NCBI GenBank assembly: GCA_050331115.1
Contig: JBHJHD010000029.1
Span: forward strand, 1-64,000
Length of the DNA: 64,000 bases
Source: JBCCAG01 sp050331115
GTDB taxonomy: Bacteria; Cyanobacteriota; Cyanobacteriia; CAKZMO01
Direction of reading: 5' to 3'
Made by a program: the position numbers and the translations under genes. The notes below the pieces were generated by a model that was not told where the DNA came from, did not search any database, and saw only the letters and a list, made by a program, of their open reading frames with translations. Below, piece after piece: positions 1-7,977 of this stretch (its first letter is position 1; each line of letters opens with the position of its first letter).

Positions 1-1
1 T

Positions 2-727
2 ACTCAAGTCAACGGCGCTGATGCTGCGGGCGACGAGTTTGACCTGGCTCAAGTGGACGGGCAGGCCATCTTCAACCGTCTTAACTTGGGGCTATTCACC
101 CTCACTAACGAGAACATCGAGCAGTTCGAAATCAACGGCCAAGGCGGGGACGACTCCCTCACGGTGGGCGATCTCACAGGCAGCACCGTCGAGCGAGTCG
201 TCTTCTCTGGTGGCGAGGGCGACGACTTCCTCAACGCCAGCGGTACCCTTACCCCTGTTGTCGCTGACGGCGGTGACGGTAACGACATCCTTATCGGCGG
301 TGCCGGCGACGATCTTCTCATTGGCGGTAACGGCGCTGACCTGATTATTGGCGGCGCTGGCAACGACATCCTTGTCGGTGGTGAAGGCACAGACCTATTC
401 GCGTTTGCCGTCGGTCTGCCTCCATCTGAGCAGGGCGATAACCTGATTCAAAACTTTGGCGCCGAAGATAGCATCGTTTTTGACACGAGCATCTTTGCTG
501 CTCTGACCGGGGCAATTGACGGGTCTCTCGCTGCCGGCGAATTTGAGGTGGTCAACAGCGCCGAAGATGCCGCCCTCAGCGAAGCCAAAATTGCCTACAG
601 CGCTGCGACAGGGGCGCTGTACTACAACCCGAACGGCATTGAGGATGGCTTCGGCAACGGGGCACAGATTGCGACCGTTGAAGGTGCGCCTGCCCTCAAT
701 GTGGATAGCATCACGGTTCAAGTCTAG
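2..727 (+). CDS. RTX-type calcium-binding repeat protein, 3' part only
   Basis: The reading frame is open from the left edge, so the start lies outside the window. About residues 70-115 of the visible part hold nonapeptide repeats of the form GGxGxDxLx (for example GGDGNDILIGGAGDDLL), which in this family fold as a parallel beta-roll binding calcium between turns. The remaining C-terminal ~110 residues are acidic and resemble the C-terminal region of secreted cyanobacterial RTX proteins, which usually leave by type I secretion; no transporter gene is visible here. Enzymatic function, if any, would be in the missing N-terminal part. The stop is followed within 25 bp by a strong terminator. Confidence 0.85.
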   Translation, partial: TQVNGADAAGDEFDLAQVDGQAIFNRLNLGLFTLTNENIEQFEINGQGGDDSLTVGDLTGSTVERVVFSGGEGDDFLNASGTLTPVVADGGDGNDILIGGAGDDLLIGGNGADLIIGGAGNDILVGGEGTDLFAFAVGLPPSEQGDNLIQNFGAEDSIVFDTSIFAALTGAIDGSLAAGEFEVVNSAEDAALSEAKIAYSAATGALYYNPNGIEDGFGNGAQIATVEGAPALNVDSITVQV

Positions 728-750
728 TGCGTTAAAGACGGACGTGAGTG

Positions 751-790
751 ACAGGGGAGCGTTACTCAAGGGGCGCTCCCCTGTTTATTA
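751..790 (+). terminator. Rho-independent terminator after the RTX gene
   Basis: An 11-bp perfect stem (751-761 with 774-784, left arm ACAGGGGAGCG) encloses a 12-nt loop and is followed by TTATTA. It begins 23 bp after the RTX stop codon and separates that gene from the sigma factor gene downstream. Confidence 0.8.
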
Positions 791-878
791 ATCTCTCGTT
801 ATTGTGACCGGTGTAGCAGCGTAGTAAGCTCAGTTATACGCCTGTGCTGCCCCAGTGGTTCGTTACCTCCCAGGATCC

Positions 879-1445
879 ATGGCTCGTTTTTCTGATACTG
901 CCTCCGACGCTGAGCTGATTGAATACCTGAGGGCCGGACATCAAGACGCGCTGAGGCTGTTGTACAAGCGCTACAGCCGTCTGGTCTACACGATCGCCAT
1001 CAAAATGCTGGGCAGCGCCGGTGAGGCAGAAGACTTAACTCAAGACGTGTTTTTGAACTTTTGGAAAGCGGAAAAATTTGACCCCAGCCGGGCAGCCTTA
1101 AGCACCTACCTCTGTGTCGTGACGCGAAGTCGGGCCCTAAACCGAATAAAGCACCGCAGCAGCCAGCAGCGATCGCTGGAGAAACTCAAGGTAATGCCCC
1201 CGTCAGAACTCACGGCCTCGACGCCGCTAGAAAATGCCTCGCTGGGCGAGCAGCAGCAAACCCTAAAACGAGTCCTGGCCGAGCTGCCAGACCGTCAGCG
1301 GCAAATTCTGGAGATGAACTTCTATCAGGGCATCAGCCAGTCGAATATTGCGCAGCAGCTCAATTTACCATTAGGTACAGTAAAGACAAATGCACGTAAG
1401 GGTTTGATAACCCTGCGACGACTGCTAGGGAGTGCGGTCGAATGA
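879..1445 (+). CDS. ECF-type RNA polymerase sigma factor
   Basis: 188 residues with sigma-70 region 2 at about residues 20-90 (LLYKRYSRLVYTIAIKMLG, then EDLTQDVFLNFWK) and region 4 at about 125-180 (LPDRQRQILEMNFYQGIS followed by a helix-turn-helix ending GTVKTNARKGL). Regions 1 and 3 are absent, as expected for an extracytoplasmic-function sigma. I chose ATG 879, which has AGGA four bases upstream; an in-frame GTG at 855 would add eight residues. The stop overlaps the next start by 4 bp (ATGA, 1442-1445). The partner looks like an RskA-type anti-sigma, so this resembles SigK-type sigmas held at the membrane until a signal arrives. The regulon is unknown. Confidence 0.9.
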   Translation: MARFSDTASDAELIEYLRAGHQDALRLLYKRYSRLVYTIAIKMLGSAGEAEDLTQDVFLNFWKAEKFDPSRAALSTYLCVVTRSRALNRIKHRSSQQRSLEKLKVMPPSELTASTPLENASLGEQQQTLKRVLAELPDRQRQILEMNFYQGISQSNIAQQLNLPLGTVKTNARKGLITLRRLLGSAVE

Positions 1446-2284
1446 GTGGAAAGAACATGGCACAGTCACTATCAAACGATGAGCAGGCGTTAGCGGCAGG
1501 GTACGTCTTAGGGGACCTCACCGTTGACGAAGAGGCGCAGGTCGCACAACTGCTCAGCACAAACCCGGCGATGCAGAGAGAAGTGGATGCCCTGCGCGTT
1601 AGCCTGCAGCTTGTCCCCCATGGGCTGGATACGGTTGCTCCCCCTGATCACTTGGAAGACAAAATTATCGCGGCCTACCGGACTAGTGAGGCTATTGAGA
1701 TCAACCAGAGCCAGAGCACTAGCGCTCCCCGCTCACGGTCCTGGGCTAGAATCATTGCGGCCTTGTCCATTCCAGCGCTGCTCCTGCTAGTTTTCGGTAA
1801 CCTTCGGATGCGGCAACAGTTTGCGCAGCTAGAAAACGACAATATTCAGCTCCAGCAGCAGCTTGCGCAGCTAGAAAACGACAATATTCAGCTTGGGCAA
1901 CAGATTGTGGCCCTGGGAGATACAGATGAGGTCGCCTCAATTTTGCAGCGCCCTAAAAGCCGCCTGGTTAGCCTCCAAGGGGGGGATTCCGCAGGCACGC
2001 TGCTGTTTACCCCGGGCCAGTGGGAGCAGGTTGTCGTTTCCATTGCGGACCTGCCGCCGCTGCCCCCCGAGCAGGTCTACCGCATGTGGCTTTCTCTAGA
2101 TAATGGGGAGCCGTTTCTGTGCGGGGAGTTCACCACCGACGAAAATGGTTCAGTGTTTGTCACCTTGAACCCAACCGACAGCATTCCTGAAGGCGTCAAG
2201 GCACAGGAAGTTTTCGTGACCCAATCAGAGGCTTCAGCCCCGCTTGAACCCGTAGGCGATCGCGTCATTGTGGGTGAGATTTAA
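1442..2284 (+). CDS. RskA-like membrane anti-sigma factor
   Basis: 280 residues. The N-terminal ~85 residues (ALAAGYVLGDLTVDEEAQVA) match the cytoplasmic anti-sigma domain; a single membrane helix lies near residues 102-120 (IIAALSIPALLLLVFGNL). Next comes a coiled coil made of a duplicated 14-residue unit (QLENDNIQL), and then an RskA C-terminal domain (VYRMWLSLDNGEPFLCGEF) that would lie outside the cytoplasmic membrane. In this family regulated proteolysis releases the sigma factor. It overlaps the sigma gene by 4 bp, so translation is probably coupled; ATG 1457 is a possible alternative start. The duplicated coiled coil between the membrane helix and the sensor domain is unusual. Confidence 0.88.
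   Translation: MSGKNMAQSLSNDEQALAAGYVLGDLTVDEEAQVAQLLSTNPAMQREVDALRVSLQLVPHGLDTVAPPDHLEDKIIAAYRTSEAIEINQSQSTSAPRSRSWARIIAALSIPALLLLVFGNLRMRQQFAQLENDNIQLQQQLAQLENDNIQLGQQIVALGDTDEVASILQRPKSRLVSLQGGDSAGTLLFTPGQWEQVVVSIADLPPLPPEQVYRMWLSLDNGEPFLCGEFTTDENGSVFVTLNPTDSIPEGVKAQEVFVTQSEASAPLEPVGDRVIVGEI
1821..1893 (+). repeat. 42-bp tandem duplication inside the anti-sigma gene
   Basis: A 31-bp segment beginning TTGCGCAGCTAGAAAACG occurs at 1821-1851 and identically at 1863-1893. The period of 42 bp equals 14 codons, exactly two heptads, so the coiled coil is lengthened without breaking its register. The absence of any base difference between the copies points to a recent duplication. Confidence 0.95.
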
Positions 2285-2307
2285 CCGGCGGCCGCTCTAT
2301 AGCTGAC

Positions 2308-2910
2308 CTAGACCTGCCGATAAACGCTGTCGCCCTCACCCGGCAAAATCACCAGCGATCGCGGCGCGATTATTGTGCCTGCCGTCACCTCCATATCCCC
2401 ATCCCAATCCTCGATAGAGAGCACCCGGTCACCCGGTCCCTCATAGTCGAAATAGCGGCACTGCTCCACATCCGGGCGGCGGGGGTTGCCCTCGCGGCGC
2501 ATCTGGGCGGTGCCCGACTCCTTACAGCGATACAGCAGGCCCTCAAAGGTCAGCTCCGGCGGCGGGCTGGTGCTCACGTCAAGGCTGGTCACCGAACTCA
2601 GCAGCGACACCGTAACCCAGTCGTCCTCCTCTACCGAGAGCCAGTGAACGTCGTTGTCGTCCTGAAGCATGTACTCCAGCCAGGAGAAGCCGTCATCTTC
2701 GTACACCAGCTTGCCTTCCACCACCCAGTCGCGCCCCATATACTGCACAATGTCGCCGATGTGCATGTCGAAGATGGAGGGCTGGCGCGTCAGGTTGCGG
2801 GAAGTTTCCCGCGTTCGGGGCTGAGGGCGAGAGGACGACCACCACAGCCACGCGCCTACGCCGATGACCACCAGTGCAATCACGAGCCACAACAGAGGTA
2901 AAGTAACCAT
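2308..2910 (-). CDS. DUF4178 domain protein with N-terminal membrane helix
   Basis: 200 residues. A membrane helix near residues 4-24 (LLWLVIALVVIGVGAWLWW) is followed by a short linker and a soluble domain of about 150 residues (DIVQYMGRDWVVEGKLVYED and FSWLEYMLQDDNDVHWLSVEEDD) that I recognise as DUF4178, a beta-rich domain of unknown function. It is the last gene of a leftward cluster, 67 bp after the spermidine-synthase-like gene. DUF4178 genes are commonly found beside such membrane-linked aminopropyltransferase homologs, and this arrangement is what supports the call. Biochemical role unknown. Confidence 0.75.
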   Translation of the reverse strand: MVTLPLLWLVIALVVIGVGAWLWWSSSRPQPRTRETSRNLTRQPSIFDMHIGDIVQYMGRDWVVEGKLVYEDDGFSWLEYMLQDDNDVHWLSVEEDDWVTVSLLSSVTSLDVSTSPPPELTFEGLLYRCKESGTAQMRREGNPRRPDVEQCRYFDYEGPGDRVLSIEDWDGDMEVTAGTIIAPRSLVILPGEGDSVYRQV

Positions 2911-2977
2911 GGATTAAAAGCCGAATCGGTTTTGTTTGGACCTGTAAAGCCTTCTGCAGCGCTTTTTCTGTAGCAAG

Positions 2978-4552
2978 TCAATTATACAAAGACCAGCGCG
3001 GGTCAGTTTGATAGCGCACGATAATGGGCTGGCCCAGACGGTTTACCTGAACGCGCCCCAGGGAAATATCTTTCGGCAGGATAAATAGCGCCGACAGCAG
3101 GGGTTCCGTCAAAAATTGAGTTGGCACGGCGATCGTCAACCCATCAATATCGATAGTCGGCCCCGCCAGTACGAAGCCCCAGGGGCCAAAGCTCGGCACG
3201 CTGATGGTGTAGGGATAGACCTGGAATGAGGCAGCCTCTAGCGTCGCGGCAATACAGGCAAAGACCTTGGGGGCGAAGAAAGGGCTTGAGGCTTGGGTGA
3301 CCAGGACACCGTTGGGGGTGAGATGCTGGCGAAGCTGGCGGTAGAAGCCGAAGCTATAGAGTTTAGCGATCGCATCGACGTCGGGGTCGGGGAAATCGGC
3401 CACGATCACATCAAAGGTTTGCGCTAGGTCGGGCACGAGCTTAAAGGCGTCGCCGTAGCGCACGGTAACTCGGGGGTCGTCAAAAGATCGGCCATTGGCT
3501 TGGGATAGGGCCGGGTAGCGGCGGGCTAGCGCGATCACCTGCGGGTCTAGCTCAATAACCAAAACCTGCTCTACCTCGGGCCACTTGAGCACCTCCCGCA
3601 GGGCCATGCCGTCCCCAGCGCCCATGAGCAAAACCCGGCGGGGCGTCCCGCTCGCCGCTAGGGCCGGATGGATAAGGGCCTCGTGGTAGCGGTATTCGTC
3701 CAGGGTAGACATCTGCAGATCGCCGTCTAAAAATAGGCGCACGTCCTGGCCATAGCGGGTCAGCACGATGCGCTGGTAGGCCGACTGCTGCTGGCTCACA
3801 ATCGGCGCGCCGTACAGCGTGTTCTCCAATCGGTTGCTGATGGGAAGCGTCAGCGGCGCAAACAGTAAGAGACCAATGCCGAGCGCCAGTCCGCCCCGCC
3901 GCCAGCCCCGTCGCCCCGGAAACGCCTGGCCCATAAAGTACACCATCCAGGCCGGAAACGCCCCGATCACCGCCGCCGCCGGGAACATGCCCAGCAGCGG
4001 CAGCAGCACCACCGGAAACAGCAGCGACCCGGTCAGCCCTCCCATATAGTCCAGGGCTAAAACCCCCGCTAGAGCTTCCCGCATGCCGCGATCGCGCTCC
4101 ACTAAACGGGTTAACAGCGGCACTTCCGCACCCGCCAGCGTTCCCAGCAGCAGGGTCACCAGACCCAGCCCGAGCCAAAGCGGGCCATCCACCGTGAATA
4201 GCGCAAAGAGACCCAGGGGCAGCAGGGCCGTCAGCAGCGCAATCAGCAGCTCTACCTGGAAAAACCGCGTCAGTAGGAGGCTTTGAGTGTCTTTGGGCTT
4301 GGTTTTAGGTTTGGTTTTGGGCTGAACATCTGGAGACTGGGCATCCGGGGCTACAAAACGAGTCAGGTAAGCCCCCACCCCCATGGCGGACAGAAAGCCC
4401 CCCACCGCAACGCCGTAGGCCAAGGCCTGATTGCCCACTAGGTAGCTAGCCAACGTACCCAGCAGCAGCTCAGCCGCCAGCCCACAGCCAGAGGAGACTG
4501 CCGCCGCCGCCAGCAGCCAGCGAATTTGACGCGGCGTCAGGGATTGGCCCAT
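2978..4552 (-). CDS. Membrane-embedded spermidine-synthase-like protein
   Basis: 524 residues. The first ~240 are strongly hydrophobic with about seven predicted membrane helices (WLLAAAAVSSGCGLAAELLL onward). Residues ~260-480 form a Rossmann-fold aminopropyltransferase/methyltransferase domain with a nucleotide-binding loop (LLMGAGDGMALREVLKW), an acidic residue after strand 2 (VLVIELDPQ) and the motif VIVADFPDPD. Soluble spermidine synthase is about 290 residues, so this is the long membrane-fused form, whose substrate is not established; calling it SpeE would be too strong. It starts directly after the stop codon of the 76-residue gene and is followed by DUF4178, implying one transcript. 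Confidence 0.85.
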   Translation of the reverse strand: MGQSLTPRQIRWLLAAAAVSSGCGLAAELLLGTLASYLVGNQALAYGVAVGGFLSAMGVGAYLTRFVAPDAQSPDVQPKTKPKTKPKDTQSLLLTRFFQVELLIALLTALLPLGLFALFTVDGPLWLGLGLVTLLLGTLAGAEVPLLTRLVERDRGMREALAGVLALDYMGGLTGSLLFPVVLLPLLGMFPAAAVIGAFPAWMVYFMGQAFPGRRGWRRGGLALGIGLLLFAPLTLPISNRLENTLYGAPIVSQQQSAYQRIVLTRYGQDVRLFLDGDLQMSTLDEYRYHEALIHPALAASGTPRRVLLMGAGDGMALREVLKWPEVEQVLVIELDPQVIALARRYPALSQANGRSFDDPRVTVRYGDAFKLVPDLAQTFDVIVADFPDPDVDAIAKLYSFGFYRQLRQHLTPNGVLVTQASSPFFAPKVFACIAATLEAASFQVYPYTISVPSFGPWGFVLAGPTIDIDGLTIAVPTQFLTEPLLSALFILPKDISLGRVQVNRLGQPIIVRYQTDPRWSLYN

Positions 4553-4783
4553 CTATTTACCAGCCCCGGTGCCTCCGCCGCTAAAACCCTCATAGCTGCT
4601 GCGTGCGGGCGTGGGCTGCCACTGGCCGCCGTAGCGCATTCCCGACAGCCGCGTCCCGTAGTAGGGGCGGTAGAAGGGCTGTTGAGATTGGCCTAGATTG
4701 AGGGCCGAGATTTGGGTGAAGCTGCCCCAAACGGCCAGGTCGGCGATAATTAGAGGGGTGGCGGCGATGAGTTTTGGCAGCAT
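4553..4783 (-). CDS. Small hypothetical protein in the SpeE-like operon
   Basis: 76 residues: a hydrophobic N-terminus (LIAATPLIIADLAVWGSF) that could be a signal peptide or membrane anchor, then a Tyr/Pro/Gly-rich tail (PFYRPYYGTRLSGM, ending GGGTGAGK). Its stop codon directly abuts the start codon of the SpeE-like gene, a spacing typical of translational coupling and the main reason to accept it as real. I do not recognise a family. Confidence 0.6.
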   Translation of the reverse strand: MLPKLIAATPLIIADLAVWGSFTQISALNLGQSQQPFYRPYYGTRLSGMRYGGQWQPTPARSSYEGFSGGGTGAGK

Positions 4784-4842
4784 AGGTGAGTCGGGCGTAA
4801 TATTACGAAACTGAAACGAGAGGGCCGGGCGGGCGATCGCCT

Positions 4843-5835
4843 CTAGGTCATTTTGAGGTGCGTGACCTCGACCGCACCGGCGCGGCGAGCGCCCTGAGTC
4901 ACCTTTAAGGTGGTGCGGTCGACGGGCATGTCGGGGGTAATTTCGACGCTGAAGCCGTAGGAGGCTTCGGGCTCAATGACAAAATTGAGGGCGCACTGGC
5001 CTCGGGCGCTATCAACCCTGCCGTTCTCCCTTTTAAAGGAGAGGTCTATGGGCACTTTCTTTCGGTACACTGGCTCCCCCTGATCGTTTTTAAGGGCGAA
5101 ATTGGCGGTCAAAAACGCAGGAGAGGTGTCGTCTGAGAGCACCTTGATGACGACCCTCACAAGGGTGTCGGGGCCGCCCACCGTGGCCCGCGCCACCAGA
5201 TCGCTGTCGCCAATGCTTTTGGAGAGGGCGACCCGGCCCGTCCCGCTGACTGCGACCCCGGTAATCCAGGTTAAAATCCCGACGCCGATGAGACCGCTCC
5301 AAAGAAAGCGCCGGTCAACCGCGCCGTCCCAGATTTCTACGCTGTAGGTTATGGGCTCACTTAGCGGCTGTCCGCTGATCAGGCCCTGCTCAAGGCTAGA
5401 TATGGCGATGGTGACGGGCGAGTCGACGGTGGCCTGGCGGATGTCGAACCGTCCGTTGACGTCTTCCTCTGACCAGGTGCCCGACTCGCCGTCTTCTTGC
5501 CAGGTGCCCGACTCGCGCCAGGCGGGCTTGAGGCTAGAGGCGAGCACATTGTCCGCTTCGTCGAGCACCTGGAGCTCGTAGGTGACCCAGCTGTTGCTGG
5601 GAAGCTGCGCCCTGGCGTTGATGCGCATGGCGCCTATGGGGCTGCGGCTGGGCTGAAAGGGACCGATGGTGGCCACGTCTTCGGGGGCAACGGTGACCCG
5701 CTCGCTGAGCACCCGGCGGGGCAGGAAGAGAGAGGCCAGGAGGGCGATCGCCATTAGCCCTAGCGCGCCTTTGCAAACGAAGGGAGCCCACTCGGTGAAC
5801 TGCCGGGTTTTGTAGTGCTGAACGTCAACGCCCAT
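4843..5835 (-). CDS. Two-TM protein with extracytoplasmic beta-rich domain, operon head
   Basis: 330 residues. Membrane helices lie near residues 22-40 (VCKGALGLMAIALLASLFLP) and 177-198 (FLWSGLIGVGILTWITGVAV). The ~135 residues between them look beta-rich and would face the periplasm; the C-terminal ~130 residues (LVRVVIKVLSDDTSPAFLTA) look like a soluble beta-sandwich. A 27-bp imperfect duplication gives SGTWQEDGE followed by SGTWSEEDV. It is the first gene of the leftward cluster with the 76-residue protein, the SpeE-like protein and DUF4178. No assigned function. Confidence 0.7.
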   Translation of the reverse strand: MGVDVQHYKTRQFTEWAPFVCKGALGLMAIALLASLFLPRRVLSERVTVAPEDVATIGPFQPSRSPIGAMRINARAQLPSNSWVTYELQVLDEADNVLASSLKPAWRESGTWQEDGESGTWSEEDVNGRFDIRQATVDSPVTIAISSLEQGLISGQPLSEPITYSVEIWDGAVDRRFLWSGLIGVGILTWITGVAVSGTGRVALSKSIGDSDLVARATVGGPDTLVRVVIKVLSDDTSPAFLTANFALKNDQGEPVYRKKVPIDLSFKRENGRVDSARGQCALNFVIEPEASYGFSVEITPDMPVDRTTLKVTQGARRAGAVEVTHLKMT

Positions 5836-6156
5836 GGTGTTTTAACGCCTACGGTGGGTTACCGGTATAGGCTGATACTGCTTTTACGTAGGATTTCCCT
5901 CCGCGATCTTAGCATTCCCGCCCTGTGGGGCTATCTTAGGGGCCGCTGCTGCACGAGGTAGCTGACCCCGACGAGCAACTACAAAACTGGGCAAAGCAAC
6001 GGCTGAATTGACATGGCGAAACGATTACTACCGTGGAGTAGCCTATAGTAAGGTCGCGAATACCAGAGAGAAATTTAAAACTAAAGCCCGGGAGTTCCTA
6101 GACAACTCAATTCACGCGATCGCTAGAATCTAAGGAGAGGTAAGGACCAGCCGGCC
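5836..6156. other. Intergenic region with two short coding-like fragments
   Basis: Between the leftward operon and the 57-residue gene. On the plus strand, 5940-6011 reads GPLLHEVADPDEQLQNWAKQ and ends at a stop; the next frame, 6008-6133, reads WRNDYYRGVAYSKV followed by REKFKTKAREFLD, with no start of its own. They look like two ends of decayed genes or one frameshifted relic, possibly mobile-element derived, but I cannot name a family. A TATAGT at 6044-6049 could be a -10 element for the small gene downstream. Confidence 0.35.
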
Positions 6157-6330
6157 ATGCGCATCATCAAACCCAAGGTCAACATCTCAGACGACCATCG
6201 CCTCAGCATTCAGCTTCCTGAAGACATCGCAGAAGGTACCTATCAAGTTTTGCAAGACGCCTACACCGCTATGCTCACCGCTCAGCAGCGCGAAATCGTG
6301 GATTTGCTATCAGTGCTATCGTCTGAGTAA
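6157..6330 (+). CDS. 57-residue hypothetical protein
   Basis: Starts MRIIKPKVNISDDHRLSIQL and ends with an amphipathic helix (TAQQREIVDLLSVLSSE). Upstream lie AAGGAGAGG at 6132-6140 and TAAGGA at 6141-6146, the latter ten bases from the ATG, so translation is plausible. The alternating beta-like start and helical end resemble antitoxins or small regulators of the AbrB or ParD type, but no clear signature is visible and no toxin gene follows. It is followed by a 20-bp tandem repeat and then the convergent ahcY terminator. Confidence 0.55.
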   Translation: MRIIKPKVNISDDHRLSIQLPEDIAEGTYQVLQDAYTAMLTAQQREIVDLLSVLSSE

Positions 6331-6340
6331 AAATTGCCGT

Positions 6341-6380
6341 CTAAAGCTACTCAACAACTTCTAAAGCTACTCAACAACTG
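6341..6380 (+). repeat. 20-bp tandem repeat, two copies
   Basis: CTAAAGCTACTCAACAACTT at 6341-6360 is followed at once by the same sequence with one change (final G) at 6361-6380. It begins eleven bases after the stop codon of the 57-residue gene. Confidence 0.95.
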
Positions 6381-6387
6381 TAGGAGA

Positions 6388-6429
6388 CAAAAGCAAAGAA
6401 CCCTGAGTCTTTGAAAAACCCAGGGTTCT
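6388..6429 (-). terminator. Terminator of ahcY
   Basis: A 9-bp perfect stem (6397-6405 AGAACCCTG with 6421-6429 CAGGGTTCT). Read on the minus strand it lies about 25 bp beyond the ahcY stop codon and is followed by TTGCTTTTGTC, a T-rich tail. Confidence 0.75.
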
Positions 6430-6452
6430 AGCGTATCGGAACCTTTCAGGCG

Positions 6453-7790
6453 TTAGGTGCCCACCGTCCAGGAGTTGATGTACTCCTCTTGATCCGGCGT
6501 CAGCTTATCGATCGCGATGCCCATCGCCTGCAGCTTCAGCCGCGCGATTTCCTTATCCACATCCTCAGGGATGGAGTGCATTCCCGGCTCTAGCTTGCCC
6601 TTGTTCTTTACCAGGTACTCGCAGGCCAGCGCCTGGTTGGCAAAGCTCATGTCCATCACGGCGCTGGGGTGGCCTTCCGCCGCCGCCAGGTTGATCAAGC
6701 GGCCCTCGCCCAACACGATGACCGACTTACCGTTGTTGAGGTGGTATTGCTGGGTAAAGTTGCGCACCTGAGTCACCTCTTTGGCCATGCCCTTCAGGGA
6801 CTTTAGGTCGATTTCGATGTCGAAGTGGCCGGCGTTGCACACCATCGCGCCGTCCTTCATCACCTCGAAGTGCTCCTGACGGATGACGTGCTTGTTGCCC
6901 GTCACCGTGATGAAAATATCGCCTTGGCCAGCAGCGATCGCCATCGGCAGCACCCGGAAGCCGTCCATGGAGGCTTCTATGGCCCGTACGGGGTCAATCT
7001 CGGTAACGACCACGTTGGCCCCCATGCCGCGAGCCCGCAGCGCCGTGCCCTTGCCGCACCAGCCGTAGCCGACGACAACCACGGTTTTACCCGCCAGCAG
7101 AATGTTGGTGGCCCGCAGGATGCCGTCAAGGGTGGACTGGCCCGTACCGTAGCGGTTATCGAAAAAGTGCTTGGTGTCGGCGTCATTGACGTTCATTGCG
7201 GGGAAGGTGAGCACCCCGTCGTTGAACATGGCCTTGAGGCGGACGATGCCGGTGGTGGTCTCTTCGGTGGTGCCGAGCAGGTCAGAGAGCTGGTCCTGAC
7301 GCTCTTTGACCATGGTGGCCACCACGTCGCTGCCGTCGTCGATGATGATGTTGGGCTTGTGGTCTAGGGCCGTCTGCACGTGGCGGTGATACATGGCGTT
7401 GTCTTCGCCCTTTTGCGCGTAGACGGAGATGCCGTAGTCAGCCACTAGGCTAGCCGCCACGTCGTCTTGAGTGGAGAGGGGGTTGCTGGCAATGAGGATG
7501 GCGTCAGCACCCGCTGCCTTGAGGGCGATCGCTAGGTGAGCCGTCTCGGTGGTGACGTGGCAGCAGGCCACTAGGCGTACACCGTCTAAAGGCTTTTCAG
7601 ATTCGAAGCGCTCTTGAATCTGGCGCAGCACCGGCATCTCGCGACCGGCCCACTCAATTCGCTGCTTTCCTGAAGCCGCTAGGGATAAGTCTTTGACGTC
7701 GTGGTCGAGCTGAGTTGTTGTAGTCATATATTCAGGCGTTGTAACGGTAGGTGAAGCGGTTGGGATCGGAGCGACTCGGTAGAACGACAT
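6453..7790 (-). CDS. ahcY: Adenosylhomocysteinase (S-adenosylhomocysteine hydrolase)
   Basis: 445 residues. Cleaves S-adenosylhomocysteine to adenosine and homocysteine, removing the product inhibitor of methyltransferases in the cytosolic methyl cycle. Diagnostic features are GKQRIEWAGREMPVL near the N-terminus, the NAD-binding glycine loop VVVGYGWCGKGTALRARG, NAGHFDIEID, and the C-terminal end reaching EEYINSWTVGT. Start choice: ATG 7790 has GAGGA nine bases upstream, whereas the in-frame ATG at 7727 (MTTTTQLDHDVKD) matches the usual family N-terminus but lacks an obvious ribosome-binding site. The 21 extra residues (RVAPIPTASPTVTTPEY) are low-complexity. Single-gene unit with its own terminator. 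Confidence 0.96.
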   Translation of the reverse strand: MSFYRVAPIPTASPTVTTPEYMTTTTQLDHDVKDLSLAASGKQRIEWAGREMPVLRQIQERFESEKPLDGVRLVACCHVTTETAHLAIALKAAGADAILIASNPLSTQDDVAASLVADYGISVYAQKGEDNAMYHRHVQTALDHKPNIIIDDGSDVVATMVKERQDQLSDLLGTTEETTTGIVRLKAMFNDGVLTFPAMNVNDADTKHFFDNRYGTGQSTLDGILRATNILLAGKTVVVVGYGWCGKGTALRARGMGANVVVTEIDPVRAIEASMDGFRVLPMAIAAGQGDIFITVTGNKHVIRQEHFEVMKDGAMVCNAGHFDIEIDLKSLKGMAKEVTQVRNFTQQYHLNNGKSVIVLGEGRLINLAAAEGHPSAVMDMSFANQALACEYLVKNKGKLEPGMHSIPEDVDKEIARLKLQAMGIAIDKLTPDQEEYINSWTVGT

Positions 7791-7977
7791 GGTTAATCGT
7801 CCTCATAAATATTAACTATTTCTGGCGATTCTGCCAGACAGAGGGATACCGCCGGGATGGACGTTGCCCCAGCGCCATTCTTTATCATCATCAGACCCGG
7901 CTGAACCCCTGAGTAAGGTGGCATAGAATGCTACATTAGCATCCAGGTTACTACCAACTCCCTTTTTGAGTCCATCT

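Noticed and set aside
2978..4552. Plain spermidine synthase speE
   Set aside because: The membrane domain and operon partners differ from the soluble enzyme, so the symbol was withheld.
6008..6013. TTGACA as a -35 element
   Set aside because: The nearest good -10 (TATAGT at 6044) is 30 bases away, too far for a standard promoter; it also lies in a coding-like relic.
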